A stretch of 64,000 bases of DNA from Rhizobium sp. ZPR4 (lineage in GTDB: Bacteria > Pseudomonadota > Alphaproteobacteria > Rhizobiales > Rhizobiaceae): assembly GCF_040215725.1 (NCBI RefSeq), contig NZ_CP157969.1, forward strand, positions 558,001 to 622,000, written 5' to 3'. Shown piece by piece: positions 53,902 to 63,000 of the stretch (position 1 is the stretch's first letter; the number at the start of each line of letters is the position of its first letter). Position numbers and translations under genes: made by a program. The notes beneath the pieces are model-generated. The model did not search any database and was not told the origin of the DNA. It saw only the letters and a list, made by a program, of their open reading frames with translations.

Positions 53902-55226
53902 CCCACCTGCTTCATCGATCCATTCATGCCAACCTGCCGGTCGCCGTGCGCGGCGAAGGCATTCATTTGTTCGATGCCGCCGGCAAGGCCTATATCGACG
54001 CCTCCGGCGGTGCTGCCGTTTCCTGTTTGGGTCACGCCCATCCCGACGTGCTCGCGGCGCTTCATGCGCAGCTCGATCGCATCGCCTATGCTCATACCGG
54101 CTTCTTCACGACGGAAGTCGCCGAGGAGTTGGCCGACCAACTTGTCGCCGATGCACCCGAAGGTCTCGATCACGTCTATCTCGTCAGCGGCGGATCGGAA
54201 GCGGTGGAAGCGGCGCTTAAGATGGCGCGGCAATATTTCGTCGAGAAGGGTGAGCCGCAGCGTCGCCACATCATCGCCCGCCGGCAGAGCTATCACGGCA
54301 ATACGCTGGGGGCGCTCGCAACCGGCGGCAACGAGTGGCGGCGGGCACAGTTCAAGCCGCTGCTGATCGAAACGCATCACATCGATCCCTGCTATGCCTA
54401 TCGCCTGCAAATGCCCGGGGAAAGCGACGAGGCTTATGCCGCGCGCGCCGCTGGTGAACTGGAGGCGAAGATCCTCGAACTCGGCGCCGATCAGGTCATT
54501 GCCTTCGTCGCCGAAACGGTGGTGGGCGCAACGGCCGGCGCCGTTCCGCCTGTCGCCGACTACCTGAAACGCATTCGCGCCATCTGCGACAAATACGGCG
54601 TACTGCTGATCCTCGACGAGGTGATGTGCGGCATGGGTCGCACCGGCACGCTGCATGCCTGCGAGCAGGATGGGGTCGCGCCAGACCTCATGACCATCGC
54701 CAAGGGTCTCGGCGGTGGGTATCAGCCGGTCGGCGCGGTGCTGTTGTCAAAACGCATCTTCGATGCATTCGCGCTCGGATCGGGCTTCTTTCAGCACGGC
54801 CATACCTATATGGGCCATCCGATGGCCGCCGCCGCGGGGCTTGCGGTGCAAACCATCCTGAAGCGGGACGGCCTGCTCGGCAATGTCAGGGACATGGGGA
54901 ATTATCTGGAAGCATGCCTTGTCGAGCGGCTGGGAAACCACCACCATGTTGGCGACATTCGCGGCCGCGGCCTTTTCCGTGGCGTGGAACTCGTGAAGGA
55001 TCGCACGACGAAGAAACCGTTTGACGCCGGACTGAAACTCAATGCGCGGATCAAGAAGGAAGCCATGACGCGCGGTCTGATGGTCTACCCGATGGGCGGC
55101 ACCATCGATGGACAGAACGGCGACCACGTTCTGCTTGCCCCGCCTTTCATCGTCGGGAAAGACGACGTCGAGGCGATCGTGGAAAGACTAGGAGATGCCA
55201 TCGAGGCCGCAATCGCCTCCATTTGA
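53898..55226 (+). CDS. Class III PLP-dependent aminotransferase
   Basis: A 442-residue aminotransferase. The N-terminal GEGIHLFDAAGKAYIDASGG and SGGSEAVEAALK are family marks; LLILDEVMCGMGRTG holds the PLP-contacting Asp and TIAKGLGGGYQPVGA the Schiff-base Lys. It is of the omega-amino acid/adenosylmethionine-8-amino-7-oxononanoate type; the substrate is not predictable. It is translationally coupled to the RpiR gene. Confidence 0.88.
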   Translation: MTHLLHRSIHANLPVAVRGEGIHLFDAAGKAYIDASGGAAVSCLGHAHPDVLAALHAQLDRIAYAHTGFFTTEVAEELADQLVADAPEGLDHVYLVSGGSEAVEAALKMARQYFVEKGEPQRRHIIARRQSYHGNTLGALATGGNEWRRAQFKPLLIETHHIDPCYAYRLQMPGESDEAYAARAAGELEAKILELGADQVIAFVAETVVGATAGAVPPVADYLKRIRAICDKYGVLLILDEVMCGMGRTGTLHACEQDGVAPDLMTIAKGLGGGYQPVGAVLLSKRIFDAFALGSGFFQHGHTYMGHPMAAAAGLAVQTILKRDGLLGNVRDMGNYLEACLVERLGNHHHVGDIRGRGLFRGVELVKDRTTKKPFDAGLKLNARIKKEAMTRGLMVYPMGGTIDGQNGDHVLLAPPFIVGKDDVEAIVERLGDAIEAAIASI

Positions 55227-55260
55227 GGACTGCACAAAAGACCTATGACCTCTGGAGAAG

Positions 55261-55290
55261 GCCCGCGCTGTCTTACAGCGCGGGCTTTTG
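55261..55290 (+). terminator. Rho-independent terminator after the aminotransferase gene
   Basis: A perfect 10-bp GC-rich stem (GCCCGCGCTG/CAGCGCGGGC) with a 5-nt loop, followed by TTTTG. It ends the RpiR-aminotransferase transcript. Confidence 0.85.
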
Positions 55291-55358
55291 CTGTTCGGTC
55301 TTTCATGGGTGCGCGACGCCGGCCAGCGTGAAGATGGATGCCACCCATTGCATGCATT

Positions 55359-55399
55359 ATTTTCAATGCAAAGACTTCATCTGTGCAAATTTTCAATGC
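55359..55399. promoter_or_regulatory. Direct repeats upstream of the glutamine-type importer
   Basis: ATTTTCAATGC occurs twice (55359-55369 and 55389-55399) with a 30-bp period in an AT-rich region before the binding-protein gene. The first copy also forms an inverted pair GCATT...AATGC. They are candidate binding sites for the RpiR regulator at 58714. Confidence 0.45.
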
Positions 55400-55481
55400 G
55401 ACAAACTCCTAAAAGCATTCTATATTTGCATATAGCGTCAATGAGCAAACTTTAGACGCATCAACAATAAAGGGAACTTCC

Positions 55482-56225
55482 ATGAAACAGCGTATTCGTC
55501 ATTTGCTGATCGGCGCTTTCGCCGCAGCCCTCTCCTTCAGCCCGGTTCTGGCCAAGGATCTGATCGTTGCCACCGACACCGCTTTCGTGCCGTTCGAATT
55601 CAAGCAGGGCGACAAATATGTCGGCTTCGATATCGATCTGTGGGATGCGGTCGCCAAGGATATCGGCGTCAGCTACACGCTTCAGCCGATGGACTTCAAC
55701 GGCATCATCCCGGCATTGCAGACCAAGCAGGTGGATGTCGGCCTTGCCGGCATCACCATCAAGGACGAACGCAAGAAGGTCATCGACTTCTCCGACGGCT
55801 ATTACGACAGCGGGTTTCTGCTGATGGTCCCGACCGAAAGCAAGATCACCGGCCCTGCCGACCTGAAAGGCAAGACGCTGGCGATCAAGACCGGCACGTC
55901 GGCCGCCGACTACGCCAAGGCCAATTTCAAGGACACCGAACTGCGCCAGTTCCCGAATGTCGACAACGCCTACATGGAACTGCAGACCGGCCGTGTCGAC
56001 GCCGCCATGCATGATACGCCGAACGTGCTCTACTACATCAAGACGGCCGGCGGCGGAAAGGTGAAGGCTGTCGGCGAGCAGATGATGGCCCAGCAATACG
56101 GTATCGCCTTTCCGAAAGGCAGCGACCTCGTCGCCAAGGTGAACGCCTCGCTCGCCAAGCTCAAGAAGGACGGCACCTACACGGCCATCTACAAGAAGTG
56201 GTTCGGCGCCGAGCCGAAGCTCTGA
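55482..56225 (+). CDS. Amino-acid ABC transporter substrate-binding protein (GlnH-like)
   Basis: A 247-residue periplasmic protein with a Sec signal peptide ending at VLA. The mature start [34 protein letters not shown] (landmarks [16 protein letters not shown]) is typical of glutamine-binding proteins. First gene of an importer operon. Confidence 0.9.
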   Translation: MKQRIRHLLIGAFAAALSFSPVLAKDLIVATDTAFVPFEFKQGDKYVGFDIDLWDAVAKDIGVSYTLQPMDFNGIIPALQTKQVDVGLAGITIKDERKKVIDFSDGYYDSGFLLMVPTESKITGPADLKGKTLAIKTGTSAADYAKANFKDTELRQFPNVDNAYMELQTGRVDAAMHDTPNVLYYIKTAGGGKVKAVGEQMMAQQYGIAFPKGSDLVAKVNASLAKLKKDGTYTAIYKKWFGAEPKL

Positions 56226-56284
56226 TCGCCCGGTAGCCTTATGCGCGTCGGTTCCTCCGGCGCGCAGTCCACGGGAGTATTCCA

Positions 56285-56941
56285 ATGCAATTCGACTGGT
56301 CGGTGGTCATCGATGCACTGCCCGCTCTTCTCGGCGGTGCTCGCTTGACCGTTCTCATCGCACTAGCGGGTCTCGTCGGCGGCATCGCCGTCGGCGCCGT
56401 CGCGGGTTTCATGCGCGCCTATGGCAACTGGCTGCTCAATGCCATCGCCTTCATCTATGTGGAGATCATTCGCGGCACACCTATCGTCGTGCAGGTGATG
56501 TTCATTTATTTCGCCTTGCCGATGCTGGCTGACATCCGCGTCAACCCCATGACGGCAGCGATCACCGCCATCGTCGTCAATGCAGGCGCCTATATAGCGG
56601 AAATCGTTCGCGGCACGCTGCTTTCCGTCAGCAAGGGCCTCCAGGAAGCCGGGCTCGCACTCGGCCTGCCGATGTGGAAGGTGCTGGCCTATGTCGTCGG
56701 GCCGATCGCCTTTCGCCGCATGATCCCACCGCTCGGCAATCAATTCATCGTCAGCCTGAAGGACACCTCGCTCTTCATTGTCATCGGTGTCGGCGAGTTG
56801 ACGCGGCAAGGACAGGAGATCATGGCCGCCAATTTCCGTGCCGTCGAGATATGGACGGCGGTCGCCATCCTCTACCTCATCATGACCGGCATCCTGACCT
56901 TTGCCCTCCGCTTCACCGAAAAGAGGATGCGCATCCTATGA
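56285..56941 (+). CDS. Amino-acid ABC transporter permease (GlnP-like)
   Basis: A 218-residue permease with about five helices. [21 protein letters not shown] and [22 protein letters not shown] (coupling loop) are standard. It overlaps the ATPase start by 4 bp. Confidence 0.9.
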   Translation: MQFDWSVVIDALPALLGGARLTVLIALAGLVGGIAVGAVAGFMRAYGNWLLNAIAFIYVEIIRGTPIVVQVMFIYFALPMLADIRVNPMTAAITAIVVNAGAYIAEIVRGTLLSVSKGLQEAGLALGLPMWKVLAYVVGPIAFRRMIPPLGNQFIVSLKDTSLFIVIGVGELTRQGQEIMAANFRAVEIWTAVAILYLIMTGILTFALRFTEKRMRIL

Positions 56942-57666
56942 GCATCGTGGAATTCAGAAACGTCACCAAGACTTTCGGCCCGATTACAGTCCTCAAGGAT
57001 GTCAATCTCAACATCGAGGCCGGCCAGGTCGTGGTGCTGATCGGCCCATCCGGCTCTGGCAAGTCTACCCTTCTGCGCTGCATCAACGCGCTGGAGGAAA
57101 TCGATGGCGGTGATCTCGTTGTCGACAATATCAGCGTTCGCGAGGGGCGTTCGCGCGTGCGCCTCATCCGCCAGGAAGCGGGCATGGTGTTCCAGCAGTT
57201 CAATCTTTTCCCGCAGATGACGGCCCTGGAAAACGTCGCCTTCGGCCCTCGCCGCGTCCGCGGCCTGGGCAAAGCCGAAGCAACCGCGCACGCCAAAACA
57301 CTGCTCGCGAAAGTGGGGCTGGCGGAGAGGGGCCATCACTACCCCTCCGAATTGTCGGGCGGCCAGCAACAGCGCGTGGCGATCGCCCGCGCGCTTGCGG
57401 TCAAGCCGAAGCTGATGCTCTTCGATGAGCCGACCTCGGCACTCGATCCCGAACTTCGCCAGGAAGTGCTGAAGGTCATGCAGTCGCTCGCCGAAGAGGG
57501 CATGACGATGATCGTCGTCACCCACGAGATCGCGTTTGCCCGACAGGTCGGCACGCGGCTGATCTTCATGGAGGGCGGCAAGATCACGGTCGATGGTAAT
57601 CCGGCTACCCTGCTCGACAATCCCGAAAATCCCCGCCTTCGTGAGTTCCTTCAGCATGTCCATTGA
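56938..57666 (+). CDS. Amino-acid ABC transporter ATP-binding protein (GlnQ-like)
   Basis: A 242-residue ATPase with Walker [10 protein letters not shown], signature LSGGQQQR, Walker [13 protein letters not shown] and a following conserved His (VVTHE). The start MSIVEFRN overlaps the permease stop. The only permease in the operon is one GlnP type, so it is likely a homodimeric transporter. Its end overlaps the C45 gene by 11 bp. Confidence 0.9.
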   Translation: MSIVEFRNVTKTFGPITVLKDVNLNIEAGQVVVLIGPSGSGKSTLLRCINALEEIDGGDLVVDNISVREGRSRVRLIRQEAGMVFQQFNLFPQMTALENVAFGPRRVRGLGKAEATAHAKTLLAKVGLAERGHHYPSELSGGQQQRVAIARALAVKPKLMLFDEPTSALDPELRQEVLKVMQSLAEEGMTMIVVTHEIAFARQVGTRLIFMEGGKITVDGNPATLLDNPENPRLREFLQHVH

Positions 57667-58702
57667 TAAATTCCACCGGCTTTCCAGCATCGAGATTGCC
57701 GGCGCGCCGTTCGAAATCGGCCTCCAGCTTGGCCGCCACGGCGCAGAAGCCGCCCATGCCCATCTGATCCGTACCCATGCCTGGGCACATGTGACCGATT
57801 CTAAGAACCGCGATAGCGTGCAGGCTGCAAGAAAGCTGACCGAGACGCGTTTTCCTCACTACTTCGAGGAGTTGCGCGGGCTGGCAGCGGGCCTGGAATT
57901 GCCGTTGGACGATGTTTTCGCGTGGAACTGCCGCGGCGACATCTGGGCCATGAGCCCGGATGGCTGCACGACCGTACAAATCCCCGGCGCTGAACCTATC
58001 ATCGCTCACAACGAGGATGGCGACCCCGGTCTGCGCCGCGGCTGCGCGCTCGCGACCGTGCGCCCGTCCAAGGGCCGAGCTTTTACGGCATTCGTCTATC
58101 CGGCCTCCCTTCCCGGCCACACCTTTGCCGTCAACGATGCCGGCCTGGTCGTGACGGTCAACAATATCCGCTCCCGTGAGACCGGCGAAGGCCTGCCGCG
58201 CATGATCGTAACCCGCGCGCTTCTCGATTGCGGCTCTCTGGACGAGGCGGTCGAACGGGTCAATGCCGCGCCGCGTGCCGGTGCTTTTCATCTGACGCTT
58301 GCCCGATCCGGGGAGGCCGATATCCTCAGCTTGGAATTCACCCACAAACATCTCTCCGTCCAGACCGTGCGCCGCCCCTCCAGCCACGCCAATCACCTGA
58401 TCCATGAGGATATCCGCACAGAGCAGCAGGTCGTTACCGCTTCTTCGAACTCGCGCCAGGAACGGGCCGATGCAATGATCGCGGAAGCCGACGGCAGCGT
58501 CGACCCTCTCGCTATCCTTCACGATACGACAAACAAGGCCTTACCGATCCATCGCCAGCAGCCCGACGATCCGGACAATGAAAACACGCTGGCGACCGCC
58601 TGCTTCAAGATCGGTACGGACAAGGTCGATTGCACGATCTATGATGGAAACGATACTTCTCCGCGTTTCCGCTTCAAGAGCGAAGCGCTCAGTCCCGCAT
58701 GA
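57656..58702 (+). CDS. C45-family acyl transferase/hydrolase (Ntn-type)
   Basis: A 348-residue protein of the peptidase C45 (acyl-coenzyme A:6-aminopenicillanic acid acyltransferase-like) family. GAPFEIGLQLGRHGAEAAH near the start and NCRGDIWAMSPDGCTTV near residue 100 are landmarks; the Cys in DGCTTV would become the N-terminal nucleophile after self-cleavage. IAHNEDGD and NDAGLVVTVNNI are also conserved. Start at 57656 (MSIDKFHR) lies within the ATPase end. It may hydrolyse an imported N-acyl compound; inference from context. Confidence 0.82.
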   Translation: MSIDKFHRLSSIEIAGAPFEIGLQLGRHGAEAAHAHLIRTHAWAHVTDSKNRDSVQAARKLTETRFPHYFEELRGLAAGLELPLDDVFAWNCRGDIWAMSPDGCTTVQIPGAEPIIAHNEDGDPGLRRGCALATVRPSKGRAFTAFVYPASLPGHTFAVNDAGLVVTVNNIRSRETGEGLPRMIVTRALLDCGSLDEAVERVNAAPRAGAFHLTLARSGEADILSLEFTHKHLSVQTVRRPSSHANHLIHEDIRTEQQVVTASSNSRQERADAMIAEADGSVDPLAILHDTTNKALPIHRQQPDDPDNENTLATACFKIGTDKVDCTIYDGNDTSPRFRFKSEALSPA

Positions 58703-58713
58703 AGGCAAGATGA

Positions 58714-59646
58714 ATGACCACGCTAAGCGCATCGAAAAGCTCCCCGCGTCCACAAACACTAGAGGAACTTCGGGCGCTGACGGTGGACATCAGGCGCGGC
58801 AACACCGATCTTTCACTGGGGGGAAAGGCGCTCGGGGTTCTCTCCCGGCTAGTCGATACGCCCGAGCAGACGGCAGTCCGTACGATTTCCGAGCTGGCCG
58901 ACGGGCTCGGCATCAACCCATCCACCTTGACCCGGCTCGCCAAGCGGCTGGGCTACGGCGGCTTCGGGGATTTTCAGGATGTCTTCCGCGAAGCGATTTC
59001 CGATGACGGCCGCTATTTCTACAGCCGTCAGGCTGGCCGGCTGATCTCGATCAAGGAGGAAGCCGACGAGGAAATCCATGTTTTCGAGAAACTGGCAGCT
59101 GAATCGAAAACCAATATTGACGGCTTTCTCGCTCAACTGGACGGTTCCGAATTACGAGCCGCGGCAGATAGGCTCGCGCGCGCACGGCGCGTTCGTGTTC
59201 ACGGCGTACGCCAGTTTCATGCGTTTGCGAGCTTTCTTACCTATGGATTGGCGATGTTGAGGAGCGATGTTGCCCTGCTCGATGCACCGCGCCTCGGCGA
59301 AGCGGAGGGGCTTGCCCAGCTCGAACCCGGCGATGTCCTTATCGTTGCGAGTTGCGCGCCCTATACGCGCAATGTCGCCGAAGTCGCAGCCGTCGGTGCT
59401 CGGCGGGGGCTTGAGGTCATCGCCGTAACGGATACCCGATCTTCTCCGCTCGTCCCACCTTCCCGTCACGCATTTTTGGTACCGCACGCCAGCAGCTTTT
59501 TCAGCAACAGCATGGGTGCCTATATCGTCTTCTGCGAGGGTCTGCTCAATCTCGTCGCGCGGGTTCTCGCCGACGGCACTATCGATGCACTCGCCAGACG
59601 CGAGGCCCTGATCCGCGACCTTCGAATCGAGATTGAGCGAGATTGA
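58714..59646 (+). CDS. RpiR-family transcriptional regulator
   Basis: A 310-residue regulator with HTH (ISELADGLGINPSTLTRLAKRLGYGGFGDFQ, landmarks PSTLTRLAKRLGYGGF) and a SIS domain. It is 11 bp after the C45 gene and probably co-transcribed with the importer. It is related to but distinct from the RpiR protein at 53011. Confidence 0.87.
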   Translation: MTTLSASKSSPRPQTLEELRALTVDIRRGNTDLSLGGKALGVLSRLVDTPEQTAVRTISELADGLGINPSTLTRLAKRLGYGGFGDFQDVFREAISDDGRYFYSRQAGRLISIKEEADEEIHVFEKLAAESKTNIDGFLAQLDGSELRAAADRLARARRVRVHGVRQFHAFASFLTYGLAMLRSDVALLDAPRLGEAEGLAQLEPGDVLIVASCAPYTRNVAEVAAVGARRGLEVIAVTDTRSSPLVPPSRHAFLVPHASSFFSNSMGAYIVFCEGLLNLVARVLADGTIDALARREALIRDLRIEIERD

Positions 59647-60009
59647 CATTTGCCGCCGAACGCTTTTGTGCACCGGTTGTGCAGCTGGAACAGGTTCGAT
59701 ACTTCAGTCATACCTTCGGCAATGCGTCCTCCCACCACGTAACCTCGGTGACGCGACGAATACCGCAGAACAGTAGGCTCTTGATAGGATGTGAATGGCC
59801 GCCCGGTCGGTGGGGCTTTTTAGGTGTGCAATGCCATCTGACCAATGTCCGGTGATCAGCCCCACTTAATACCATCCTGACTAGCACCGGCGGATTGAGC
59901 ACGCTTCCCGTTAGACACATTGCTGGGCCATCGCTACCGCCTCCAGTTCAATGAAAAACGGCGCGTCTTGGACGCGCCGTTTCGAGCTTTCGGTGCCGGC
60001 GAAAAGGCG
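59647..60009. other. Intergenic region with a partial inverted repeat
   Basis: About 360 bp between the RpiR gene and the end of the adhesin gene. It contains an 8-bp pair GTGGGGCT/AGCCCCAC (about 59811-59871) and the terminator at 59957. Nothing resembles a gene. Confidence 0.4.
59957..59981 (-). terminator. Rho-independent terminator after the adhesin gene
   Basis: Reading leftward, an 11-bp GC-rich stem (AACGGCGCGTC/GACGCGCCGTT) with a 3-nt loop is followed by TTTTTCATT. It lies 30 bp after the adhesin stop. Confidence 0.85.
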
Positions 60010-63000
60010 TCACGCGCCGGCAGTCTGCGTATGGGTTGCGAGCTGCTCCTCGTGATTGTTGAACAGCACGTGGACGGCATCGTGGCCCGTCGGCGCGTAG
60101 TTCTGCAGCGTGGCGACCACATGGGTTTCCGAACCGGTATTGACGCTGATCTTCGTCGAGTTGGTTGCGGCATCGACCGCAGCCGTCATCGACGCGACCG
60201 CACTCGCCTCGGTCATGCCCGGATGCTCGCCGACCAGCGCATTCAGCAGGTTCGAGACATCCAGCTTGTCACCGTCTCCCTTCGGGCTGAAGTCGGTGAT
60301 GACATCGGCCATGTTGAGGTTGTGCAGGGCCTTGGCATCGAGCACGAAGGTATCCGCACCGGCGCCGCCCGTCATCGTGTAGCCGCCACCGCTCGTCAGC
60401 GTATCGTTGCCGTCGGTGCCGTAAAGGTGGCCGATCCCGCTGAAATCGATCTCGGCGGATGTGCCGTCATGACCCAGCGAGAAGTCACCGGCCGAATATT
60501 CGCCCGTGAGACCGATGGAGGCGGTGTGGGTGCCGTCGGTAACGGTCAGTACGCCGCCGGTCTTTGCCGCATTCTCGGTATAGGAGAAGCTGGCGGTCGC
60601 GGCGGAGATGTCGCCGAACCGCAAGGCATCGTTGCCGTCGAGGCCGGCGATCGTGCCGCTGAAGGCAGCCGCGTGGTCGATGGTGATCGTAGCCTGGGCG
60701 TCCTTGCCAAGCGTGATCGCCTCGTCGAACGAGCCGCCGATTTCAAGGCCTGCGTGACCCGACACCAGCACGGTGCCGGTGCCGCTGACATTGCCGTCGA
60801 GATTGACGTCGCCGCCATTTGCCCATAGCAGGCCATTATTGACGACATCGCTGTGGATATGGAGACCACCCGTCCCGGTCGCCTCCAGCGTGCCGGTGTT
60901 GCTCACCGCATTGGCGCCGGTGTCGATGACGAGCGCGTGGCTGCCGTCGGCAATGATCGTGCCCGCATTGACCAGCGTCAGGTGGCCGTCGCCGATCTGG
61001 CCGGCGCCGGAGATGGTGTTGTCGACATTCGTCAGCGTGACATGGTCGCTGCTGCCGAAAATGACATTGGATGCGCTGTCGGACAGTGTCACCTTGCCGC
61101 CGCCGGTCAGCGTGAGACCTTGCTGGACGATTTCGAAGTCCGTCTCGCTGCCAGCCGAAGAGATATGGATGCTGCCGGTGTTGTCGAGCGTACCGCTGAA
61201 TGGCATCAGCGCACCGTCGGCAACCACCATGTCTCCGCTATTGTGCGTTACGACCGCTTCGTTGAAGAGGAAGTCGTCTGCGGTCAGCGCCGCAGCGCTG
61301 ACACCTGCCAACGTGATGGTCTCACCATTGCCGAGCGTGATGACGGCATTGCCGGAGGCATCGCTGGACAGATGGGCCAGAACATCGGCGAAGCTGTTGA
61401 AGCCCGCAAAGCCGATCAGGTCGATCTTGTCATGCGCCACATCGAATTTGTGCACGACGTCTGTGCCGATGGTGTTTGCAAACACCAGCGTGTCGTTGCC
61501 ACTCGATGCGGTCAGCGTGTCGTCGCCCGACCAGGCAAAGATCGGCGAACCCTTGGCGTAGGCTTCGACGTTGTCGGCCACGGTGGCCATTCCGGTCGAA
61601 CCATCGGCATTGGTCCAAGTCTCAGTGACCTGGAGAACCACCGCACCGGTTACGCCATCGGGCGAAGTCACCGTCAGCGAGGACGGATTGTTCGTCACCA
61701 CGGTCCAGGTGCCGTCGGCGTTGTGTGTGCCTTCGCTGAGCACCCAGCCAGCCGGAAGGCCAGCAACGCTCAACGTAACCGCGCCGACATGATGCGATGG
61801 ATCTGCAAGCGCAAGGTTGATGGCCTCGCCGGAGGTGCCGGCAGGCATACTCGGAGCCTGCAGCGTGACGTTCGCGGAAGCTGATCCACCATCCCCGTCG
61901 GTGATGGTGAAACTAACAATCCTGCCATCTCCCGAGTTCGAGTTCGAATTGAATTGAATGTCTTTCAAGAGTGCCGTTATTGCGGTGGGTGTAGCGCTGT
62001 TCGAAGTAAATGTAATCGTCAGCGTTGCGCCCCCATCGCTTGACGTATAAGTGCCGATTTTCGTCCCACCGTAAGTCACATTGCTTCCACTCACACCAAT
62101 TTTACCAGACGACATTCCTTGATTCAGAATGCTCAACTTGTCCGAAGCACCCGGCGAGCTGATGGTAAGAGTTCCACCATTAAAATTGGACGAGTCGGAG
62201 TCCGTGACAAGAGCGCGCGGCGCCAGATTAACGGTGGTCTGCCTTGTGTAAGTCAACAATTCATCGCTTCCGCTCGCTGCGGTATCCAGATCCAACACCG
62301 GCGCCACATTTACATGTGGAGCAACGGTGATCGTCGTCGTACTTACACTACTATCAATTGTTCCATCATTGACAGACCAGCTGATCGTCCTGGTGGTCGT
62401 GCTGGAACTCGTAGATGAGAACGTCACGCTATCCAAGACTGCTTGGTAATGCGCCAGCGTGTCGTTGCCCGTCAACGTCAGTACACCGGTTGCAGCATTG
62501 TAGCTTGCCGTAATCGATGTTCCCGTGACGGTCGCTGTCAGTGTGTCACCGCTGATAAAGCCACCAGATACGGAAACCTTGGCCGATGCCAACGTCGCAT
62601 TGTCGACGTCATTCGCGGTCGTCGTGCTTGACAGAACTATTGCGGCATTTCCTGCATTATAGGAGGCAGTCGCGGCAACATTACTCAGTGTCGGTGCATC
62701 ATTGGTTCCATTCACCGTCACGACGACATCCTTGGTGACCGTTCCGCCATGGCCATCGCTGAGTGTTAGGGTATAAGTCTGATTGATATGATCATTGACA
62801 CCCAGTGATTGAATCGCGCTATCGTTGACACTGAAAGTCCAGTTAACCTTGTTATTCGTGTTGTCGACGCTCGCGGCAAACGTACCGTAGTAGCTACTGC
62901 CAGCAGGTGTCGCATAGCTAACCGTATGGGTATAAGATGCATGCGTATCCGTGAATGCGATCGACCCCGTCGTCGTCTCAATACCTGGTGTTCCGGAAAC

